A stretch of 64,000 nt of DNA from Rutstroemia sp. NJR-2017a BVV2 (taxonomy: Eukaryota > Ascomycota > Leotiomycetes > Helotiales > Rutstroemiaceae), in contig NJPS01000030.1 in assembly GCA_002946415.1 (NCBI GenBank), positions 248,001-312,000 of the forward strand, given 5' to 3'. Below, piece after piece: positions 57,202 to 64,000 of this stretch. The position numbers were made by a program, and so were the translations under genes. How positions within the stretch are numbered: position 1 is the stretch's first letter; every line of letters starts with the position of its first letter. The notes beneath the pieces are model-generated. The model saw only the letters and a list, made by a program, of their open reading frames with translations, had not been told where the DNA came from and did not search any database.

Positions 57202-58148
57202 TCAAAGCAAGATAGCCATACCCAAGACTCCCATGAATGCGCTCGCGCGCGTCATCTCCAGTCGTTTCGCAGGCGAAGAACTTTTGGAGCTCGCCGCCGC
57301 AGAAGTTGCGCTTCCACTTCCGGTAGATGCAATAGTGGCGGTGGGTGTGAAGCGCACACCATCCGAATTCGTGAAGCTCGTCAGTCTGGCGGTCGCACTT
57401 CCAGTAATAGTTCCCACAGTCCACATATTCGTACCCGTGCTGGTGAAGTAGTTACTCACAGCCGTTTGGTTGGGAAATCTGTCTGTGCCGATCGCATCGT
57501 CCGGGGCAGTCAATACGGTACTGACGTTGATGGCGGTGGTGTACAGAAGATTGGAGTACGGCTGGATGGGTGGGGAAGTTGCTAAACATTCTGCACTACT
57601 GAGGCTACTAATTCTGGCATAGTCCTCTTCTTGGGTCTCGTTCAGGTAGCCATGAACCAAAAAGCAATCGACACATCCCTTGACGGCGACCCAGTATGAG
57701 GAAGGACAGAGACACTCCTGTTCAGCTAGGACTAGAGCACACGGAGTCAGCATCGTCTTTGATCATTTGAGATAGCACTGTGTAACAAGTGGGTCTGCGA
57801 TGGGGATTACACCGTTGCTGTGGCTTGATTGAATTTGTGCAAGACGCCGAGATCAAACTTACAGTCTATCGGGGTTGTGCCATTGGCAGAGCAAACCTGG
57901 AGTATGTAATTTGCTTGTTCGCAAGGAAATGGAGAATTGACAAGAGATGGTATTTGCTCATCTACTGTAATGTTTAGCTCAATGGTGCGCGTGATATTGG
58001 TGAGCAGCGGGTAACACATTTCCGAGAGATACTGGGAATTGGGGTGAGGGACTCGGGCATCCTGAGCCACGGACAGGCCTGCAAAGAGTGCTATGCTCAT
58101 AGTAAAAGGAAACGCGAAATTGATTTTGAATGACATTTTTGGTGACAT
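57202..58148 (-). CDS. GPI-anchored cysteine-containing secreted protein
   Basis: Two exons (58148-57863, 57731-57202) give 271 residues. An N-terminal signal peptide (INFAFPFTMSIALFAGLSVA) is followed by a Cys-containing ectodomain with several N-glycosylation sequons (NITRT, NITV, NGTT, NETQ, NVST, NQTA). The last ~35 residues are Ser/Thr/Gly-rich, then basic (KRLEMTR) and hydrophobic (ASAFMGVLGMAILL), the pattern of a GPI signal. An EQECLCPSSYWVAVKGCVDC motif follows the intron. The start could also be the second Met (58136). Two possible acceptors, five bases apart, give slightly different junctions (IDF-LAEQ or IDS-EQE). I do not recognise a family; a cell-wall or adhesion role is an inference. 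Confidence 0.82.
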
Positions 58149-58795
58149 TTTCGGGTTCAGCTAAATGTGCAATAACATATACAGCGACTCTCGATATCTC
58201 AATTTTGGGAGTAGTCTTTCTTGCTTTATAGAGCCGGCAAGGCTAGGGTTATGCACCATGAAATTACATCAAGCAGGAAATCAAGAAGGCAAAAGTAAGA
58301 ACACGATACTAGGTTGTGGTGATTGGCTCAAAATGTCCTATGCGGTGAAAGAATGAACCCCACGGGGGCGGAGTTCTGTTAACGAGAGGCACAGCACAAT
58401 CAAACTAGATGATTGCCTCGGAATGGTTACCTAACTCGGCGTCGACTGATGTTTTGCACTAGGGGTTTAAATGCTAAGAAAATAGTAAGGTTAGACTGTC
58501 GCCCAAGTATTCCTAAGATGCGCGCTTACGGAACCGTACATTGGAAGCCGAGTAGATCAATTTTTTCAAAACACAGTCCAAGGCCCTGACACCAGAAGCG
58601 ATATCATGATCACAAAGTCGTGGTTACTAGTATGGCTTACTAGTCGTACAACGAATGCCCAGAGACATTGAAAGATACTGGGACCAAGGCATATGTTTTG
58701 AATATAAGATGCAGATAGAAGTAACGATCAGAGTGGAAAATTATTATATGTCAATGCTGAGACCGCATTTCAGCTGATTTCACCGACGATGAAGA
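58149..58795. other. Intergenic region, GPI-protein promoter and calpain-like gene 3' end
   Basis: 647 bp with AT-rich sequence and no frame resembling a gene. Confidence 0.4.
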
Positions 58796-61700
58796 TCAAA
58801 TGCTTGTTGCTGCATCCTTTGCAATTGTTTCTCCTTCGCGTTCAACGTTCGAATCTTTTGACTGTAGAGTGGCCTTATCAGCAAGAGCCAGCTCCCTTCC
58901 TCCCTCGACGGCATTCCTTTCACCGGGAGGAGCTTGAGTTCCAGTCTCAATCGATGCTGGTTTATTGATATTGATCGACTCGTCGGTGGTGTTCGACAGC
59001 GTCAACGGAGCTAGGTTTGGCTCCTCACCGCTTGCTTTGGTCCCCTCATCCTCTCTTTCCTTATTTTCCTGGGAATCGGCATCATCCAGCGCATCCTCGA
59101 CATCGCCATCAGTAGCGTCTTCCTCATTCTCCTTCACAGTCGCTGGCTCATCGCACAGGTATTCATCATAGACTTTGAGAACCAATCCTTCGTCCTTACT
59201 ATAGACTCTAAATCCAATGACGCATACCGCATTCCAGGGATCTGGTTGCTCTTCTTCTTCATCGCTCTCATGCCCCTTTGATTTGCTTTGCTCGCCTGGG
59301 GCTGAGTTGGGATTACGCAGCTTAAGAGAAGGATCTTCGTCACTATACATGTCGTAATCTGATATTGGGCTCGCGCTTGATTCCCCTTCCGAAGTAACAT
59401 AATTCCTCGGAGGAGGTGGTGGTGGATGGCCGTAGTCTCTTTGCACAGCCGAATATCTCCGGTTGTAATAACTAGCAGTAGCAGGAGGAGGTGGTGCTCC
59501 ATGAGAGCGACGATGGGCATGCGGAATAATAGCATATGGCGATTCTGGTGAGCTGGTGTCACTTTTAGGAGTTCCAGGAGTTGCTTGAGATCCATTGCAA
59601 GAAGGAGAGATGTCGTCCGTCTGGACAGCCTTGTCTGTGTCGTTCAAGATTTGAGTATCGATCTTCGTTTCGACAGCTTGTGGAGGGTGGTCTTCGGTTT
59701 GTACCGACTTATCATGCTTTTCGGTTTGTTGCTCCACAACCTCCTCTGTTTGAACTGCGCGATCTTTCGGTTTGCGATCCTGTTTTTCCTTCTCAGCAGC
59801 TGCTTCCTTGGCTTCTTTGCCCTTGCGTTTTTCACGATTTTTCTTTTCTTGTTTTCTCACTATCTGGCGAGTGGTATGTCTTTTTTCCCAGAGAACCTTT
59901 CTCTGCGCGATTCTTGCTTCTTTTGCCTTATCCTTGTTGTGGGCCTCCTTTGCTTTCGTCCTAGCTTCCATGTATGGCAACGCCTTACTGTGCGCCAGAT
60001 CGTAAGCAGCTCCAACTTGTGCCAGCTTATCGTTGTCCTCTTTGCGTCTCAGTTGTGCTTTGACAATATCTTCCACAGTCAAATCATCTTTATTCCTTTC
60101 TGCAACGACCATCATGAAGACAGAGTAGGTGCCCGCCGGCAGGCTCTTTAATTCGCTAACGACACTCCTATCCATAAGGTAATTGCCGTGGCTTCGTACG
60201 ATATAATCTTCTTCATCTAGAGAGCCAATCTCATGTAAACGGAACTGTAGTCGGAATTGGTATTGCCCACATAAACCCGCAAAATACCTGTCATCTAATT
60301 GGCTCATGACCAGTACCACGGGTGATTCTTTCTGCAAAGTCATCGTAAATCGTTGCTCAAACTCCGATCTCCATGGGACATCCACACTGATCCATTTCTG
60401 TGTTAGACGCCAGTCCGGGCAGTCCATAAAAAGACGCGTTCGGTCGAAATGCTGATATTTACGAAGCAAATCCTCATATGATATCCAAAACACGCTGTCG
60501 TTGCCAAATTTATGGTTGAGCTCCTTTTGTGCATCTGGAGTAAACTCCTTACTCCCATCAGACCAAGGACCTTCCCAGTTGCCCTTCTTTCCTTTGCCCC
60601 AAGGATTGCTTTGATCAAAATGATTAGCTAGGCTTTTCCAGATAGATAGGAGAAACTTACCGTAATTTAAGAAGCCGCTCTCCAGTCGACAACTGTCGAG
60701 CTTCCATGATGACATAAGCGTGCCCTTCAGTTATGCCGTTACGGCTACCATAGCCACGGTCGAGAACACCAGTTGAGCAGCCAAAAAGAAACTCTTTATT
60801 GACCTTTAGAATCTCATTGTGCCAGAATTCGTCGATATCGAGAATGTCAGATGTAAGTAGTTCAGTCGTCACACCTCCCGTTAAATCTTCGACCCCTTCC
60901 CTACGAATTATTAGCTGGTATCTCTCAAGTGTGCGAGAATGCCTACCCAATCCACCCGCCTTCTAAAGAAGCAAAATCCCCATGGGCTTTTGCATACGCC
61001 TTTTCAAGAAGGGGAAGCCATGTTGCGTTTTGATCTTTGCATCGAGCAAAATACAGGGCTTCGGAACCTGTTTGATATGTTTTCCTGTATTCCTTTTCCA
61101 CATCCTCACGGTCAGTCTGCTCAAGTAAATGTCTATGAACCGACGGCGAGTCCCAATCAGACGATTTCAAGTAAAGCTTGTCATCTATGATCGATATAAT
61201 CCATTCGCCATCTAATAATCGTTAAAATGTAGGCTGTGATTTAGTGTGATGCACATACCCCGATGAAAAACAAATCCGTATATCCCAATTTCTGTACTTT
61301 TAGTTAGCCCGGGGAACTTTCGCAAGGAAAAGCACACTGACTTGTGTCCCATTCCACACATATTCTTTGGATTCCGTTCTCCATGTTTGCCAATGCAGTT
61401 AGACTAGCCATCAGCCAGCAGTCTCCAAGGCTACCTTGCTTCACATCGGCAGGAGAGATTTTGTCTTTCAAAAAGGTGGGCTTCTCGAAGATCTCGTGAA
61501 CCCTCTTCACAGCCTTCGGACCAACCGAGCTTGGGTTCAAAAGAAGATGTTTGTAGACCTCGAACTTGCCGTTGGTAAGAGAATTCAAGCAATTCCCTCT
61601 TTCCCATTTCAGGTCCCAATCAATATCGAAGGTCGGGTCGCGATAACGCATATTGACTCTGCGGCACTCTCTTATAAGCTTTTGGACCTTGATCCTACAT

Positions 61701-62014
61701 TCTTGCACTGCCATATTGTAACCCTGCGAGACGAGAAGATTCTGCGGGACAGGAGGGGGTATTATAACAGTGCTCGCAGATGTGCCTTTCGAGGATGGCG
61801 CGGCACTGGGGAGAATCTTCGTCGCTTTGCTGAACTTCGAGACTGAGAACCGGGACCAGAGCTTGTCAATTGTCGCTTGCGGTGCTGATTGTTTCTTCTT
61901 CTTCTTTGGTTTATTTCCGTTCGCCCATGGGGCCGGCGGCGGCGGTGGGCCAGGAGGGCTCCGTCGACGTCTCTTACTTTGATCAGTGTCGCTTGAGCCG
62001 GGCGAAGAAGACAT
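58796..62014 (-). CDS. Calpain-family cysteine protease with disordered tail
   Basis: Five exons (62014-61342, 61291-61259, 61211-60947, 60900-60661, 60608-58796) give 1,007 residues. After a basic, Pro-rich start, the protease core holds the triad: Cys in VKQGSLGDCWLMASLTALA, His in EGHAYVIMEA, Asn in LRNPWGKGKKGNWEG. A calpain C2-like domain III follows (FEQRFTMTLQKESPVVLVMS). No EF-hand domain is present, so calcium sensing by a penta-EF-hand is not expected. The second half is disordered: a K/E-rich helix, then three (D)(K/R)xVQT(E/D)(E/D) motifs near residues 686-736, a poly-Pro stretch and an acidic tail. Substrates are unknown; fungal calpains include PalB, which this is not as I recognise it. 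Exon 2 is only 33 nt. Confidence 0.9.
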
Positions 62015-63555
62015 CGCGTCTCAATGTATATTTATTCCTATGCGCCAAAACGGCGAGATGAGCAGAGAAGATTATGGAGGAGTAAATGAAAGGAAAAGAG
62101 ACAGTCTTGAGACGTCAGTGTGCGACGCAGTATGATTATTACCATGATCAATGTACAGCCTCACGACAAGTCCATCTCAGCTAACAACAAAGCAAGGGTG
62201 TACTTCGTAGGCAGATACTGCCCTGGTCGAATCTTACCGTCGCCTCCGCCATAAGGTAGCGTGACAAACCATTTGCTCGGAAGCAGAGACGTGCATAAAG
62301 CTGGCACCAACCAGGTTACACGACCACCTCATACCAAGATAAATGCCTAGTTCGGGCGATGGGGGGTTTTCAGCCGCAAGTCAAGGTAGTGACTTCGACC
62401 TAAAGGTTATTGAAAAATCAACCGGGATGTGTGGCTCAGATGCTCCAGTTCCAGATTTACGTGGCGGCGAGAGGATTCCTGTACGGAGTACAGTAAGAGC
62501 TTGGAGCATGTCGGAAGGCTGGTGGGGGCGGGGCGCATGGGCTTCCGCTAGAGCTAAGCCTTATCCCCTCTCTATCATCATGACAAAGGTATGAAACTGC
62601 CAGTGCCATAAGCGTAGTACACGGGAAAAGAGCAAGATATCCATATATGCTCTGTGAATGAAGCGCAAGGAGTAGAAACACTTTGGAAGTAGATATTCTG
62701 TCACACCGAAGGGCTGCATTTCTCAGGAAGACACAACGCTGTCATCTTTGCTAATTGGAATCACTCACTGGTGACTATCTAGCGATCCTTACACAGTAAC
62801 CTTGCACGTAGTTCTAGAGAGAGCTTTCGGAACTTGTCAAGGAATTTAGGTGACGTCTGTATATAAGCATTATTGACTTCTCCAAATCCCCCAATCCTCC
62901 AACCAATCACATCCATCCGAAGCTGTTGTACGCCTGCCCTACCCATACAAGCGAAAAGCTTCACAAAATATATCCGACGGTACAATACATGACTCGAAAA
63001 TGGTTTCCCTTACCACTTACTTGATGTCCGTCCGCGTTCCTCCCCTCTTCCTCTTTGTGAGGATGGGCCGTGGGAAGTGCCGATCCCGGAGTTCTCCCAT
63101 CCGCCAGTTCGTGGAGCACCGCGGGGTACCTTGGTACAATGAGCTGTCATTGCTGCAATTACGAAATGACCTCGAAAGACTGGTCGATTCCTTATGACGG
63201 CCTCTTTGCTAGTTGCATAACTACCCGCACTGTACTTCGAGAACTGCAAAGTGTGGAACACCAGGTATCGACAGTTTTTGCAATCTAGCAGTTCCGAAGG
63301 CTCTTCCGCAATAGTTTGGCTTTTTACATATTACCACCCCTTCTCCTGTCTTGTTGTCTCTTCAGTTTCCACGTTTTAGGACAACTTTTCCTTTCAATAT
63401 TTCTCTCTGAATCTCTGATATACTACTCTCAGTTCTGTCATCCGCTGCGGATCCAGTACCTGCACACCAGCAAGTAGGCACTTGCATCATTCCTCATCTT
63501 CATTGTGGCTCAGAAGTCGAGATATACTACTATTAGGATCGCTACATAGCCCATC
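62015..63555. promoter_or_regulatory. Divergent region calpain-like / IlvD-family gene (1.5 kb)
   Basis: No supported gene. A pyrimidine-rich block at 63330-63420, about 140 bp before the IlvD-family ATG, looks like a core promoter. Frames of 60-83 codons have no family resemblance. Confidence 0.4.
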
Positions 63556-64000
63556 ATGGAACCCTCAAATTATGAAAACATACCAGAAAAACCGAGATAT
63601 ATCGATTTTCCATCTTTGGAACATGGCACCGTGGTGGATGGAAAACCAGCATTAAATCGATGGTCCTCAACAATCACGAAAGGCCATGACTTTCCAGGCG
63701 CACAGGTGAGGTTATCCGAGTAGTGAGAGCCTACGCAGACACTTATTTGGCTGATAGGCAATGTTGTATGCTGCTGGAGTCCCGAACCGGGAAATGATGA
63801 AGAGTGCACCTCATGTTGGGATATCAACCGTGTGGTGGGAGGGAAACCCATGCAAGTATGTTCTCTATCTGAAATGAACGGGAATCACAATTGCTGATGT
63901 TCAATTGCAGTATGCACCGTAAGTCGCACAAGATAGGAAGATTTACATCGGACGCAGACATGTTAATAACTCGGTAGTACACGACCTCGGAAAGATTGTG
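63556..64000 (+). CDS. IlvD/Edd-family dehydratase (dihydroxy-acid dehydratase-like), 5' end only
   Basis: The gene runs off the right edge. Visible exons are 63556-63705, 63758-63855, 63912-63919 (8 nt) and 63978 onward. The first residues include LNRWSSTITKGHDFPGAQAM, followed by LYAAGVPNREMMKSAPHVGI and STVWWEGNPCN-MHL-HDLGK. These match the start of the IlvD/Edd fold; the Cys in GNPCN is one ligand of its iron-sulfur cluster. Ilv3 makes branched-chain 2-oxo acids for Val/Ile synthesis, but paralogues act on sugar acids, and this one has no mitochondrial presequence, so the exact substrate is open. The 8-nt exon is needed to read N-M-H-L across the conserved motif. Confidence 0.9.

Overview
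The window is nuclear DNA of a filamentous ascomycete (Pezizomycotina). Genes are compact and carry short introns of about 45-180 bp with GT-AG ends, and single-copy eukaryotic housekeeping genes alternate on both strands without operons. Fungus-type families are present: a NACHT-TPR STAND receptor, a fused LrgA/LrgB carrier, Set9, the ECM14 pseudo-peptidase and an Akr1 palmitoyltransferase. Leotiomycetes is my guess for the class. I see no transposon, tRNA, rRNA or CRISPR. Intron positions come from reading-frame continuity, splice signals and family alignment from memory; no transcript data were available.

Layout, left to right. 0-13 kb: 5' part of a coiled-coil protein resembling augmin subunit HAUS3 (-), LrgAB-type membrane protein (+), Pin1/Ess1 prolyl isomerase (-), RNA polymerase II subunit Rpb9 (+), mitochondrial ribosomal protein uL14m (-), H4K20 methyltransferase Set9 (+), a 2.3 kb gene-poor stretch, and a PAP2-family membrane protein (+). 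13-23 kb: BTB/POZ protein (+), SRP72 (+), and a large STAND/NLR-type gene (-) whose reading frame seems broken twice. 23-38 kb: SEC7-PH Arf-GEF of the Syt1 type (-) with a probable GC-AG intron, ECM14 (+), a C2H2 protein with about 19 fingers (-), and an epoxide hydrolase (+). 38-52 kb: MAPEG/MGST3-like protein (+), family X DNA polymerase (-), SRP receptor beta (-), Akr1 (+), Mpp6-like exosome cofactor with a zinc knuckle (-), NDUFS6-like complex I subunit (+), UPF0047 protein (-), and CFIm25/NUDT21 (-). 52-64 kb: an N/G/Q-rich protein with about 19 WG/GW motifs (-), dephospho-CoA kinase (-), a GPI-anchored secreted protein (-), a calpain-like protease with three matches to the LC8-binding consensus (-), and the 5' end of an IlvD/Edd dehydratase (+) that runs off the window.

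The genes do not form one pathway. SRP72 and SRP receptor beta act in co-translational targeting. Rpb9, CFIm25, Mpp6 and Set9 act in transcription, RNA processing and chromatin. The mitochondrial genes (uL14m, NDUFS6) are unlinked in function to their neighbours. The points most worth a second look are the doubly frameshifted NLR, the LC8-motif ladder in the calpain-like protein, the WG/GW-repeat protein as a possible Argonaute platform, the Mpp6-zinc-knuckle combination, a cysteine pair-pair near the Set9 C terminus, and several odd splice structures (an exon that is only ATG, a 10-nt last exon, an 8-nt microexon, a GC-AG intron).
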